Source: Carallia brachiata (Eukaryota > Streptophyta > Magnoliopsida > Malpighiales > Rhizophoraceae). Taken from it: 64,000 nucleotides of DNA. Below are positions 50,139-62,479 of the stretch, in pieces. A program made the position numbers and the translations under genes. Positions within the stretch are counted from its first letter, which is position 1. Every line of letters starts with the position of its first letter. The notes under the pieces were generated by a model that was not told the origin of the DNA, did no database searches, and saw nothing but the letters and a program-made list of their open reading frames with translations. The DNA is taken from the NCBI GenBank assembly GCA_021464245.1, contig JADCRB010000038.1, positions 2,286,110 through 2,350,109 of the forward strand, read 5' to 3'.

Positions 50139-51578
50139 TTTTTTTTTTTTGATTAACCAGTATAGATTAGTTTTATTAGAAAATGACAGTAAAGAAAAAT
50201 AGTACAAAACTCCTATTTTTCGGTTTGAAAAATAGGAACACCCGCAAAAGTATTACATAACAGTAGTGAAACAACAAAAACGTTGCCTACACATTTATAT
50301 GAGCTATCATCCATTCTTCTCGCAAAGCGTCAACTGAGAGAAGTAGTTGTTGAGCCTGAAAAGGGATTTCAACATTTGAAGCCTTCAACCATGAATAAGT
50401 TCGAGCAAGCACGATGTCTTTTAGGCCATGCCATTTTATTTCTTCTCCCTTGAAAATTTTCTTATTCCGCTCAAGCCATATTGTCTAGGATATGACATAA
50501 AATAGTGTAGTCCACAAACCTTCTAGCAATTTTCCCCCTCACAAGAAACTTCCATTGCTCACAAATGTTTATCGTAGGAAGAAGGAATACACCATTTTAG
50601 TCCCCACCAATCTGCAAAGGAGCACCACAGGAGCCAGGTGACTGGACATTGGAAAAGCATATGTGAAATAGTTTCAACTTGATCCCCGCAAAAACAACAC
50701 AAACTTTGGCTCTCTACAATGATTCCTCTTGTAAATAATGCATTCTCTAGTACATAACTTATCCAAACAAGCCATCCACACAAGGATTTCAACTTTCAGT
50801 GGTGCCATTCCAAGCCAAACATATGGAGAGAGCAATCATTGAAAGAAGTAGACATCTTATGCGCTCATAATAAAATGACTTGACTTAAACACACCTGACT
50901 TGTTGTATACCATGTAAGTGATCTTCTACGTCAATATGGGTGATGCATTTGCAATTACATCCAGCAGATCGTTTGCCAAAGTGATTTCATGACTTCTTAA
51001 TGGCCTCCCATTGAAGGTTCCATAACCATGACATACTAGACCAAACTCCACAGTTACATACCAAGATATTCGGGTTGAGAGATAAATTCAGCAACCGGGG
51101 AAAAACGAGCACTGAGAGGTTCATTACCAATCCACCAATCCCACCAGAACCTTGTTTTATTCCTTTCCAAGGGTCATTTTGACCATGCGCAGAAATTTGT
51201 TTAGCTATATCATCAAACTCCGCAGATTGCAAATATCAGCCCAAACATTAGAGGAATTTCTAACATCAAAAACAGGCCATGACGAAAAAGATACATTATT
51301 GTACTTTGTTTCTATCATTGATTTCCACAGGGATCCTTCTTCCTTGCCAAACCTCCAAAGCCATTTAAAAAGGAGAGCTTGATTTTTATTAACTAGTGAG
51401 CCAACTCCTAAACCCCCCTTTTTCCTTGGCTTAGATATGATCTCCCAATTGACTAAACACATCTTATTTTTCTCCACATCCCCACTCCAAAAGAACCTTC
51501 TCTGTAAAGAAACAATCTCTTTTGCAACAAGTCTTGGTATTTTAAAAATAGAGAGATAATATAGGGGTGGAGTCCCTA
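50139..51578 (-). mobile_element. 5'-truncated LINE (non-LTR retrotransposon), decayed
   Basis: The poly(A) tail is the T run at 50139-50150. Reading minus from about 51578, the sequence decodes as the C-terminal part of a plant LINE polymerase: YYLSIFKIPRLVAKEI, a GGLGVGSLVNKNQALLFKW motif (about 51400-51430), then the zinc-binding zf-RVT region with CCFC, a HMLFQCP phrase and LWC (50560-50790). It closes with an IWLERNKKIF tail and a stop at 50287-50289. Internal stops and frame changes show it is dead. The catalytic YADD part and the endonuclease are absent, so the copy is 5'-truncated, as usual for LINEs. No clear target duplication was found. Confidence 0.85.
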
Positions 51579-52172
51579 GTCACCTACATGTATTCGTAAA
51601 TCTCAAGCACGTCCCAGCCACGCAGATGACTTGAAAGTGTTAATTAGTTGCATCATCTAGTCAAATTTTTTTCATAACTAACAGTGTGTGATTCATATAC
51701 ATAATAATACTATCTCATTTAATAAATAATTTATTTATTTATTTTTATAAATTTAATTATTTAATAATTTATATGATTTAAATTACTATAAAAAGTATCT
51801 AATTAAAGCTACTATTTTTTTTTAATTTCTATTATCTTCTCTCTTATTTCTTTTCTGTGTTTTATGTTGAACGGAGCAGTCACATCTGACGAAATGCAGG
51901 TTTGACATTAATCCCATGCCACTCACGTCGAAGGGGAGCGCAAGCTCACGTAAGAATGTAAGAATGAATCTGTGCTGCGTCGAGCTGTCTTAAATGCCCG
52001 GCAATTTTAATATTTTTCCTATGTAATTCCGTGTCCTCATTTATGCGCGCACACGCACTCTCTGGCAAGACATACAAGCACACGCACCTTCTATTTACAT
52101 GTTAAGAAAAGTTGTATAGTAAAAAAAATAGTTGTCGAAAAATTATAATTTATTGAATTTATATTATAATCA

Positions 52173-52256
52173 GTTAAATTTATTATATAATAAAAAGATA
52201 ATAATTTTTTTATTTAATTATACTTATAATTAAGATAATTATATAATAAATTTAAC
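52173..52256. repeat. Perfect 19-bp inverted repeat (AT-rich hairpin)
   Basis: GTTAAATTTATTATATAAT at 52173-52191 is exactly complementary to 52238-52256. The loop is 46 bases, and weaker pairing continues outward. It is probably the core of a small MITE. Confidence 0.7.
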
Positions 52257-52814
52257 AAATTATATTTTAAAAATTTTTTTGCTAACAATTTCTCCGATCA
52301 TAAAACACCCTTACATATCTCCTACTCGATTGAGTTCTCTGCTCGCAAACTCACGCGCCACCTGTGACCGTGGTGGGGACCTGATTCCGTCAAGCAATCT
52401 ATCAGGTTCCCCGAGAGGGGTCAGCGGCGCGTGCCAGTTGGATTCCCTTGCTCTATCCCCAACCTCGCAGCAAAGGCCCCTACTGGTCTGGCTCGCATGA
52501 GCCCTGCATCACAACAAAGAAAGTACAAACTCCAAACTTTATTCCACAGCGAGGTAAAAGAACTGCCAGTGTGGGACCGGATGCGTGAAAAAAAATGATA
52601 TGAATGTAGTGTTTACCGGGAATAGCCGGTTGGGAATAGCAATTGCAAGAGAAATGGAAACAATCGCAAGCAAAAATTTTTGCCAAAAACAGTTCTTTGG
52701 AAAAATAAAATAAAATAAAATAAAGTTCGGTTGGCAATACAAAATTATTCTGCATGTATATAGTTGATAAATTTATTATACATTAATTTTAATAACAAAT
52801 TTTATAAATTTTTA

Positions 52815-52841
52815 ATTATTATTATTATTATTATTATTATT
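52815..52841. repeat. (ATT)n microsatellite
   Basis: About nine ATT units. Confidence 0.9.
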
Positions 52842-53603
52842 TTACTCAATAATGTGCACATAAAATATCTCATAAAATATCTCAATCTCTGTCTGTGTTC
52901 ACACCTCTATGCATCCACGTAGCAATACTAAAGAAACAAGTTATGCTACGCAAGAAATAAATACGAGAATAGTTTTATTTAATTATTTTTTATAATAAAT
53001 TGTTTTGGTGAGAATTCAACTAAAATAATATTATATTGATATAATTTTGAGTTTTACATAAAATTTTTTAATCACCTAAGATCTAAAATAGAGTATCATT
53101 ATATAGATATAGAACAAACACATAATAATTGATTAAGTTTATACAATTAAATAATTAATTATTAATAAAAAATATTTTATTTTTTTATAAATATTAATTA
53201 ATTAATTATACAAAATAATTAATAAATTATTCTATATCTGCCTCACATTTTCTTTTTTCCTGTCTATCTAAATGTTTCTTCTAAAATAATATTATATCTA
53301 CAATATTTTAGATAGATTTCGGATAGATTCTCTCTCTTCCTATTTTGTCTTAATTATTATAGGTGGAAAAAAGTTTATGGCCAAATGATTTTTTCTTACT
53401 GTTTTTATACGAATTTTTTTTATGCAATCAGGAACGTATTTTGTACAACTAAATCGATAAAAAATAATTTAAAAAATATTATTAATTTTTCGTTACATAT
53501 TTTTTCTATGTGTTTACATAAAAAATATTTATTGTTACATAAAAAAATATATATATAAATATAATAGAGAAAAATTGTTTGGTCAATGGATCCCATTATA
53601 GAA

Positions 53604-53610
53604 TATAAAA
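53604..53610 (+). promoter_or_regulatory. Probable TATA box of the ZF-HD gene
   Basis: TATAAAA lies 137 bases upstream of the ATG at 53747, with a CT-rich leader between. Spacing and context suit a core promoter; it is inferred only. Confidence 0.45.
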
Positions 53611-53746
53611 AACTGAGTATGCTCCCTAGTCTCTGTTCATTCTTCTTATTAATATGCTGCTCCCTCTGTCGCTCTCCCAGTTCAAAAAGTAGTAATTTTC
53701 TAATTGATTTCTGAAGTTAAATTATCTTGAGGAGATAAACAGGGTG

Positions 53747-54601
53747 ATGCTGATGGAGTTTGATGAACAAGAGCAGCGCGGGGAGGAAGAGGCGGAGGAG
53801 ATGGAGGAGGACGAGGAAGAGGAGATGGAGCTTCCACTGCCAGCAGCCATTTATGACAACTTGGGCAGTTCTTCACGAACCAAGATGACCAGCTCAGGCT
53901 TTGAACCGCCAGCATCAGCAGCTGGAATAGTGGTTCATCAGCCAACGAGGACTAAGCCGAGATACAGAGAGTGTTTAAAGAACCACGCGGTGGGCCTCGG
54001 CGGACACGCCGTGGATGGTTGCGGTGAGTTCATGGCAGCTGGGGCTGACGGCACCCTTGATTCGCTCAAATGTGCTGCTTGTCACTGCCACAGGAACTTC
54101 CACCGCAAAGAAACCGCCGAAGCGCCAACGCTCGGGACAGGAGAGCTGTTCTTCCACGGCCAACCGCCCCACACTCATCATCGCCACCACCAGCTCCCAC
54201 AATTCCCCCCTTACTGCAGGACCCCAGCAGGGTATCTCCACGTGGCGGCCCCACAACAAAGACCGCTAGCATTGCCGTCAACAACATCAAGAGGAGGTCA
54301 GTGGAGGGAGGAGCAAGAGGATGTGTCGAATCCGAGCGGCGGCGGCGGCACTGGTGCGTTTGGTGGCCTTGGCAGCGGCGGTGGTGGGGGCAGTTCGTCA
54401 ACTAAGAGGCTTAGGACTAAGTTTACGCAGGAGCAGAAAGAGAGAATGCTGGGGCTGGCGGAGACGTTGGGGTGGAGGATACAGAAGCATGACGAGGCTG
54501 TGGTGCAGCAGTTCTGCAGTGAGACCGGAGTGAAGAGGCATGTGCTTAAGGTTTGGATGCATAACAACAAGCACACCCTTGGTAAGAAGCCCCAAGACTG
54601 A
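53747..54601 (+). CDS. Zinc-finger homeodomain (ZF-HD) transcription factor
   Basis: This intronless gene encodes 284 residues from the ATG at 53747; the ATG at 53753 is an alternative start. Residues 13-28 are strongly acidic. The ZF-HD dimerisation zinc finger spans about residues 72-121, opening YRECLKNHA and carrying the conserved C/H ligand array ([28 protein letters not shown]). A His/Pro/Gly-rich linker follows, including a Gly run near 198-215. The homeodomain covers about 219-281 ([15 protein letters not shown], then [16 protein letters not shown] as recognition helix). Members are nuclear plant-specific regulators that bind ATTA-type sites as homo- or heterodimers and are usually intronless, as here. 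All key residues are present, so it looks intact. Which ZHD subgroup it belongs to cannot be settled by eye. MINI-zinc-finger proteins lack the homeodomain and are excluded. Confidence 0.97.
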   Translation: MLMEFDEQEQRGEEEAEEMEEDEEEEMELPLPAAIYDNLGSSSRTKMTSSGFEPPASAAGIVVHQPTRTKPRYRECLKNHAVGLGGHAVDGCGEFMAAGADGTLDSLKCAACHCHRNFHRKETAEAPTLGTGELFFHGQPPHTHHRHHQLPQFPPYCRTPAGYLHVAAPQQRPLALPSTTSRGGQWREEQEDVSNPSGGGGTGAFGGLGSGGGGGSSSTKRLRTKFTQEQKERMLGLAETLGWRIQKHDEAVVQQFCSETGVKRHVLKVWMHNNKHTLGKKPQD

Positions 54602-57229
54602 AGGCAATATTGGACAAAAATCTTCGACATTTTGAACAAAGGACTAGGGGCTGAGAATTGTATTAGTTCCCAATGAGTTGGTGAGTATATGGTGTTATAT
54701 ATCCTAGGATTTTTGGGAAGATTTTCAGGGTTATTCTCTACTATTTTAACTCTTGCATTTTATTTACTTTTTCCCAGAAAGAAAGGGATTAGGTTGTTGG
54801 GGTTGGGAATGAATGATGTATACTTATTTATGGCAGGTGGTTTTACACTTATTTTAAAGAGGATTAACGCAGTTGCCTCGTATTTAGTTCTCATTCCTTT
54901 GCATTCTTTGAAAACACACTTTTCCTGCCTGTGAGTTCGTTTTGCTTTGTTTTCTGCACTTAAGGTGAGCAAATGGGTACGCGAGAGAGAGAGAGAGAGA
55001 GAGACTTGTGTAGGTTTTTTTTTTTTTGTTGAAGGGCATGGTTACGGATACAGCAGATCCAAACCCAATTTTTTTACTTGAATACTTTGTGAATTGTGAC
55101 AAAATATTGATTTTCTATAACTATAATCATACTCTGCAAAAAAAATGATAACATATACTTTTTTAATTATTATAATTACAGAAGTTTCAAATTGTTGCAA
55201 ATGGAACATTCTTCGGCCAACTTTTGCCCCCTCCGGATATATTCTTTTCCCACCGTCGAATTCTGGATAGTATGAAAGGAACCCATTTTGATTTCTGCTT
55301 TTCTCTTAACACATTTTTTCCACCAAATATAGATTCATTTAGAGTTTTTGGGCTCCTGGTTCTTTTTCTTCACACATTATTGTACCTTTTGTTTCTTCTC
55401 TTCTTTTATTCTCGTTTTCGAAGATACTTACTTATAACTTTATGTTCCTCCAAAAACAAAGCTTCAGCATGGGGCCTCCACACTGATCTGTATCTGTTGT
55501 CAAGTCTTTTGCTTTCTTCGCACTGCATTTAATTCTTGCACTTGTAAGTTGAGACACCAATCTTTCTTAACCTGGCTTCCTTTTCTTAACGATAAAAAAA
55601 CTATCTTCTTCTACAGGTTAATTGATATAATTGAGTATGTATTTTACACATTTTATGTTTATTTGGGTAGAGATGTGTAGTGTAGAACTCCGGTATTGAT
55701 AATCGATGTTAGTGTATTTTTTAAAAGAAAGACAATCAAAGGAACGAGAAAGAGGCTTTAAAGCCTTATAAATAAACAAACATGATACTACTTTAATTGA
55801 TTTAAAGGGAGTCTATGGACAATTTGTTACTCACACACGTGCGGCATATAGGCGTAGTTGGCACGTGAACTAATTATATTTTTAATTAATTAACTCATAA
55901 TTACAAAATTAATTAATTATATTAATTAATTAACAGTTGTGTATAAAAAAATAGGTCCCTAAGTCTTGAAAAGACATGCCCCTAAGTCCGTTAAATTCTG
56001 AACAGCGTGTTCCATTAAAAACTTTCTGTACAGATATCTATAAAAGATCATACTAATAATGTTTTGCTGCAAAAAAAAAAACAATATTAGTACCAACAAT
56101 CATGTTAAAACACTTTTTCTACAATTTTAACTTCACTTCTCTACTAATGTAGTTAATGACTTTATTTTATTCTAAGAAAATTCACATTTAGGCTTTAGTA
56201 CAATGATTGTAGCGCAACTATTATCTTAAAAAAATAACTTGATAATAACTTGAAATGAACTGCAGAAACTTATTTTCAATTTTCAGTACATCGATTCAAC
56301 AATTGATGGGTCATCTTGGGAAGGAAAGAGCTCGGCCAAATTTGTCTTGATTGTGGAATGCCAAATTGATTATTTTTCTGCATTGTATATTTGTTGGTCG
56401 GTCGAGTATTGTTTCACAGCGGAGATAGTCCGGAGAGATCACTATTCAGAATGACATGATATTTAGTAAAAAAAATAAAAATAAAAAAATAAAGATTTGG
56501 GTGAAAAAAAAAACTGATTTAAATAACATTAAGTAAATTTAAAATTTAATTTGTTTAAAAAAAAAAGGAAAAAAGCAGACATTATAACTCTTGTTGGTCA
56601 TGCCTTTTATATGCAAATTTATTCTCTTTGGAAAGAGAGTGCATCTGTATAAAAGCAGTTGCAAACTCCTAAGGGACTCGAAATGCTTGTTGCAAATCCA
56701 TGATCCAAGAAAGTCTATATATCCAAAGCTTATCCTCATCAAATGTTAATCTCTCCATGGCCCCATGTATATATATTCTGGTTATTCTTCTATTAATTTT
56801 CTGTTGGTTCTTACAAACTTAGTCTAAAGGGAACTTGTGGGCTCTGTAGCGCCAGGACTGGAGGCCACACAGACAGGTTTAATGTATCTACAACTCTTAA
56901 AACCACACCCATCATCCCTTTAAGATTCTGCATTTTGGTCTTGTAAAATTTCAAATGCATAGGATCCCTTCCATCTCTTTTCCACATTTCGTTCTTTAAC
57001 ATTTTTTTTTCCAGAATTTTGTTGTCTAGAGCTCCTTTCTTCAATTTTTTACCACCTGAACATCTTGTTTATCTGGGTAATGAACATGGCTTAAAATGGG
57101 CGTTCCCAGTGCATACGTAGATTAAGAAACAATAAACTGTACAGGCCACAAGGAAACCATATTGCTTGCATAAGGGAACTTTAGATGGACGAGCTTGTTT
57201 GGTTGTTTTACCAATTGTACCGGGAACTT
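54602..57229. other. Intergenic DNA downstream of the ZF-HD gene
   Basis: The first few hundred bases presumably form the 3' UTR. Frames at 54689-54934, 55224-55532, 56539-56742 and 56811-57044 show no family motif. AT-rich runs dominate. Confidence 0.45.
54983..55004. repeat. (GA)n microsatellite
   Basis: About eleven GA units downstream of the ZF-HD gene. Confidence 0.9.
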
Positions 57230-57415
57230 TGATGTTTACGATCGGTATCGCGTGATAAATAGTGTTTGATGAACCGGCTACCTAGAGCAGATGGTTCACC
57301 CATATTACGTGGAGGTTTGAGGTTCAATCCCTATTTCTTTCAAATCTCTCATTCCTTAGCAGTAATATCAACTTTGACTCTCTTTTATTAAAAAAAAAAA
57401 AAAAGTCTGATGTTT
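57230..57415 (+). mobile_element. tRNA-derived SINE with poly(A) tail
   Basis: An A-box-like GGCTACCTAGAGCAGATGG is followed about 35 bases later by a B-box GGTTCAATCCC. A pyrimidine-rich region and a poly(A) run (about 57390-57404) come next. TGATGTTT occurs on both sides (57230-57237 and 57408-57415) and may be the target-site duplication. The total of about 167 bases suits a plant SINE. Confidence 0.6.
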
Positions 57416-58212
57416 CAAGCTTACTGTAAACTGTGCTACTGTTGCTGGTTGCTTCTTCTGGTGTCCAAACTTACCAACAATCAATAGTCTTCAGGATACT
57501 TCGCTTGATTTGTGAAACTAAACAAAAGTATCAATTAAAGCTGCACACTGGCAATGCGGTCCTGTGTATCTGGGAATCTTGGTCAAAGGTTATACCCTGG
57601 ATTAAGAGTGATTGGCCATGCTATTCTTAAAATGCATGCTTGTTAATTATATGGATGCAAGGTCTCTATACTTCTTTTTGGCATTGCAAATTTAGATTCC
57701 GTCCCCACGATTGGAATTTCTACTTTAAAAGCAATCCAAGCCCGGCAAGCAATTTGTGAGAGAAAAAAAAAATCTGATAGTTGATTGTTCAAATGGAATA
57801 TGTATATTATAATAGCTAGGACACCAATGGGCTAGTGTTTATATAGTTTGTCCGCCTAGATCATTGTAATAGGCTAGATTACCAGTTAGAACATTGAGGT
57901 TGAATTAGGCCGAGGCAATTTAGAAGGGAAAAAATTTGACAACATAAGAAATAGACATACTCATAAAACCAAAAATATATTAATAATTTTTAATCCTATG
58001 ATCATTTTTATTATCTAGTAGTTCAATTAGCAATTTTCCTTTTTGTGAAACTATTGGAATATATGTGGAATTAAATTATTTACAAAAAATTTTATTATCT
58101 CACGTCACACAAGTCATGAGAATACAAATTCCCAATTATTTATCTGCAAACTTACATATAATGTCAAAATGAACAAACCAAATAAGATTAATACATATAT
58201 ATTGAAAGTTGA
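57416..58212. other. Intergenic DNA, no gene seen
   Basis: The frame 57433-57630 shows no recognised domain. The part nearest 58212 is the 3' flank of the minus-strand gene. Confidence 0.45.
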
Positions 58213-59085
58213 TTAAAATTTCCATCCCAACCCAACCAACTTGGTATCCATATTTGCAGTCCCTTTTCGATGCCCAGCAGCACTAGTGAGACTTCTTCTA
58301 TCAAAGTCAACCTTACTCATATTAGGACCATGCTGGTCATTCTTCTTGGTAATGCCTTTACTACCTGAATCTGATCTCAGACTCTTTTCCCAGTCAAATC
58401 TTTTGTTGGTGCCATAAACTGGCATGCCTTGCAAATTATCCGATTTTGCAGTTACTATCCTGTCCTTTCCAGGAATTTCCTTCTTGCTCTCTTTTATTTC
58501 AATCTTGGTTTCCCCTTCCAATTTTATAGTAATATTCACTTCAGAAATTGCTTTGTCCTTCGTTTTTTGATGGAAGCTGGATATTTCTCTTGCATTCCTT
58601 TCTTTCTGCTGTTGATAAAGTTGGTGCAATTTTATTGCAAGGTGATATATTCCACTCTTAATCTCTTGCTCCAAGTCTCTTTCAATATCCATCTCAAGCT
58701 CACCGCGAATCTTCATCTCCTCGTTTGACATTATCAGTCTCGGGTTTATCTTTCCTTCATCAACCTGTAATAGAACTACTAGCGTTAGCATAATAATGTG
58801 ACAGAAATGAATAATCATCATCAAATATCTAATAAAAGAAAAGGAAGAAATAAAAAGGTGGAAAAGAGACAAGTAATTTATATACATTCTCCCACGTGTG
58901 ATGTAGTTCAGTGCAATGGGAATCTTGGACTGGAACAGATGTATCTGCAAAATCCCACAAAAGTTTTACTTCCTCAGCACTAATATCACAATATGATAAG
59001 GGTGAAAGAGAAGGAAAAGACAAGGAATATGAAATCTGATAAAACCTAGCATACCCATTTTGTTGTGTGTGGCTTGCTGGTCCAT
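58213..59085 (-). CDS. Uncharacterised charged, coiled-coil-like protein, three exons
   Basis: The model I infer on the minus strand is exon 1 59085-59055, exon 2 58944-58886 and exon 3 58764-58213. Introns are GT-AG and the phases fit, giving 213 residues starting MDQQATHNKM. Exon 2 joins exon 3 as HHTWEN-VDEGKINPRL. Residues about 40-85 (SNEEMKIRGELEMDIERDL, then HLAIKLHQLYQQQKERN) look helical and coiled-coil-like. The C-terminal half is Lys/Glu/Ser-rich and probably disordered. There is no signal peptide and no membrane segment; the hydrophobic stretch seen when exon 3 is read back into intron 2 is not coding. I do not recognise a named family and assign no function. Exon 3 is well supported, the very short exon 1 less so; a different upstream exon is possible. 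Confidence 0.65.
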
Positions 59086-60776
59086 CCTTCAACTTTATGT
59101 TATGTTACTACTTGTCTTCATTGTGTGCTAGGTGTGAATGTGTCAAAACCCCATTAAATATGCCAGCTGAGGCGTTTGGAATTGTGGGCTAATTGGGTCT
59201 ATTAACAGTTGGAATGAAGAGGACATTTGTTGAGATGTTTTAATCAGCAAATACCGTTGGGGAAGTTAATTTAGTTTGCAAATTGGATTATGGCGCCAAA
59301 TATCTCTAGGTAAAGTGAGGAATGAAATTCCTATGTTTGGGAAGATTAGAGGAGGACCATTTTCCGTAAATTTAGTAGTGCTTTACGTGAAAGGAAAAGA
59401 GAGGAATTGGGTTGCCCTTAAAGCAAAATCAATAGAGGGTACAGTTACCCACATGCTTGATGTTTGTGTTCTTGAGACAATTACCTTTCCCCTAAAGGCC
59501 ACAAAAGTTGGTTGAGTGGGAGAATGTATTTATCCAGTGTTATGTTTGTCAAGTTACCCGATGTTTTTGAAAGTAAAAGTTGCCTTACAAAGACAATTTC
59601 GGCCATTGAGGAGCACCAAGCATTTGGGTTTGCCTCTTGGGCTAGTAATCAAGAGATCTAGGACCTTCTCTTTCAAAATTTTCTTGGGTTTTAAATTGTC
59701 TGCATCCATGCAAAATGGCTGTAACAGCCCTCGTTCGTAGGCAAAGATTGGCAAAGATTTTAGGGGTTTTTGGTCTTACAAACCCACAATGAATGTAAGA
59801 AAACTTTTTTAAGAACGGGAGAAGCAATAAAGAGAGAGGAAAAATTTGGTGGGCATACAAAATTTTTCGACTGCGTCTATACGTATTTATTTTGTGTAAG
59901 TATGAACATTTTTTATGCAACTGTAATAATAAAAAGTGAAATAAAAAATATTACTGTTTTTTTTCGTTTCACAGTTTTTACATTATAATTGCATAAATAA
60001 TAATCACAATTGCACAAAATTGACACATGTAAAAGCAGTTGAAAAACTTGTATCTACTCTTGTAATAAAGACTTAACAAGAATTAGTGTTCGGAAGATAA
60101 GAGCTAATAGCTAAGTCGGCATACCAGCCAAATGTCTTTGGCAGGTAGTGTAGGTGTGTCTTCCTGACAAGTCCTTAAGTGGAAAGACGCTAGGTCAGTT
60201 ACGTCCTCCAACCCCTAACATCCATCCTAGAACGGCGTTGGGATATCGCCTGTAGTGCGATCCAACGGCAGAATATTTTATTTCATAATTGTTGCAACAA
60301 ATAGCAAAATAGACGGAAAAAAAAAAAAAAAAACAACCCCCCGACTAGGAAAAAACTATAAGAAGAAAGGAGTAAATCCACTAACTAGAAGAAAGAATAC
60401 TTACAGCGGCAACAACATAATAAAAGCTTGTGCTAGGTAAAAAAAACAATATATATGTATGAACAATAAACCACAAAGCCTAGATTATATATTGCACCGC
60501 AAACTATTCGAATTAGACTGAATATGATTTGATTCCCTATGCTCCAATAGCCTGCATAGCCACTAATATATGACTAACCTAGCAGAGAGGTTGAATGGCT
60601 AGCTTAAGTCCTGCTTATCTTTTTTTTTTTTTTTTTCTTTTGATCCGTAGAAGAGATGCATGGTAGTTCATCATTAGGAAGAAGAGTAGGTGAGGGAGAA
60701 GACTGAGATTAAAATATCAAATCTCCTAGTTGTTCGGGTCAGGCCTTATAGAATTTGGCTTATTTGCTGCGAAAGC
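59086..60776. other. Intergenic DNA, no gene seen
   Basis: Frames at 59276-59515, 59516-59740 and 59642-59920 overlap each other on opposite strands and have no known motif. A GC-richer patch at 60080-60270 resembles LTR-type sequence but has no partner. Confidence 0.4.
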
Positions 60777-60925
60777 TTTTTTTTTTTATAGTAATTTTTG
60801 AAGAGGTTTAAACTTATACAATGAAGAAGAAAGATGAGGACAGTGAGAGTCGAACTCCCGACTATATTTTTAACCAATAAAACTGATGATCATATAAATT
60901 AATACTCAAAGTCTAAAAACTATTA
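60777..60925 (-). mobile_element. SINE-like element
   Basis: On the minus strand a B-box-like GGGAGTTCGACTCTC (about 60848-60862) is preceded by tRNA-like sequence. It is followed by a pyrimidine-rich stretch and a poly(A) tail (T run 60777-60788). Ends are approximate and no target duplication was found. Confidence 0.45.
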
Positions 60926-60932
60926 AGCGTCT

Positions 60933-61659
60933 ATTTGGCTTACCTGTTCAATATTGTTGTTACTGGTTGCTTCTACTAATTACTGATTGCTGATTGTTGT
61001 TGCATGTTGCTGATTACTAAAAAAAATTGATGAAGTGTTTAATTAATTTTATATTTGTTGTTGCTGTTAAATAACTAAATTACTGATTTGGACATTTAAT
61101 TTATATTATTATATTATATTAACAAAATTATCTTTATATTTTATAATGTTTGTTTTTAGAATAAATATTTTATAAATAATATTAATAATTTTCTCACTTA
61201 ATTTTTATTTTTTCAAAAAAAATATTAATGTTTACTAGATAATAAAAAATATATTTTTTGAAATATTTTTTAAATATCAATATTAATAAAAATTTGAAGT
61301 AAAAAAATATTTACGAATTATTTAAAAATAAAAGTGTTACGTTTACATAAATATTGATTAAGTTTAATAACTACTAGCAAATCATATTCAAGCGATAAGT
61401 AAAAAAATTATGAATTTATATAAATATTATTTGAAAGTGTTTTAGTTTATATAAATTATTATTAATATTAAAAACTGAAAAATAACTCAAAAAATAATAA
61501 AAAGTAATATTAAACTACTTTTCAATCAATTGCTTTATAAGGCAATGAACAGAATTAAACAGAAGATCAAAAAAATTAATCAAACACTCATTTCTCTATT
61601 TTTTTAAAAATGAAATGTAAATGTATCATTATAAAAGTTAACTCAAACACCCTCTAAGT
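60933..61659. mobile_element. Tourist-like (PIF/Harbinger) MITE, copy 2
   Basis: The left end TAA + GCGTCTATTTGGCTTA and the right end CTCAAACACCCTC + TAA parallel 14573-15136. Internal blocks are shared, such as AAAAAGTA followed by ACTACTTTTCAATCA (copy 1 ACTTTTTAATCA). It is non-coding. Confidence 0.5.
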
Positions 61660-62479
61660 CATATATAACATATGCACAGTTCATGTAGACGCGTTGGATC
61701 TCGAGACTTGGGCTAGATCATTTCATCAATAGTGGACCGAAGGCCCAATGGTAATGTCATTAATCACGACTTTTGGAGGACTTTTAAGCACTTATTCATT
61801 TTGTATAAAGAGTAAAACTAAATAGAAATACTTGGATAAAAAAATTAAGCGGAAATGTTTAGTGAGAAATATGGGAGGTATGTAATTAATTTAATAATAT
61901 TTAATAATTTATCTGTTTTTTTATTTTTTAAATTTAATATATCTTTCGTAATTTAATTGTTCAAGTCATTTTGTGTCCACCGTGCTTTCATAATTGTCTG
62001 TCGAAAAAAGTTTTATGTTTTATAAATATGCTTTTTTAATTTTAGAGATGGAAATAACATAATCTTGGCTATCCCTCTCCCATATTCTTACGTTCTCATT
62101 AAACACATACAAATTATGACAATTGGTTCTATGCAGATGATTGACAGTTTAAGCTTTCAACTAAAGGTCTGGAGTTTCTTCCTCCCACCTGCCCCTTCTT
62201 TGTGATAATAGACTACACCCTCAAATTGCAAAGAATTACTTGAGAGTACCCTCGGAGAGAAATTCCTATCCTTAATTTTCTGTTATTTTCCCATTTTCCC
62301 AAATATTACCACAACAACCTTAAGCTTAGGTTAGCACTTAAATGAGGCCCACTATTTTGATCAGTGGGCCTATCATGAGAAAAGAAAAGGAGGGTTGAGT
62401 TAAAAGGACCGGACCCACAATTTACGGCGGGCGGATACTGCAAGAAACATCGTAGCAAAGGGTCCAACTCAATAGCCCC
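61660..62479. other. Intergenic DNA with a possible SINE fragment
   Basis: Mostly featureless. At about 62140-62222, GACAGTTTAAGC and GGTCTGGAGTTTCTTCCTCCC resemble the A and B boxes of plant SINEs, but the element is worn and I could not fix its ends. Confidence 0.35.

Larger units (their letters stand above)
51580..53600. other. Intergenic DNA and presumed upstream region of the ZF-HD gene
   Basis: Mostly AT-rich. A GC-richer patch at about 52330-52550 contains short G/C motifs and a frame (52279-52500) with no recognised domain. It could be a regulatory island or transposon scrap. No gene was seen. Confidence 0.45.

Noticed and set aside
53975..54639. Several frames of 70-113 residues on both strands
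   Set aside because: Shadows of the ZF-HD coding sequence, which has two intact domains in its own frame.
58765..58950. Hydrophobic N-terminal stretch of the 245-residue frame, considered as a membrane segment
   Set aside because: It reads through an intron: a clear acceptor precedes GTTGATGAAGG at 58764 and a donor follows GAGAAT at 58886, joining another frame.
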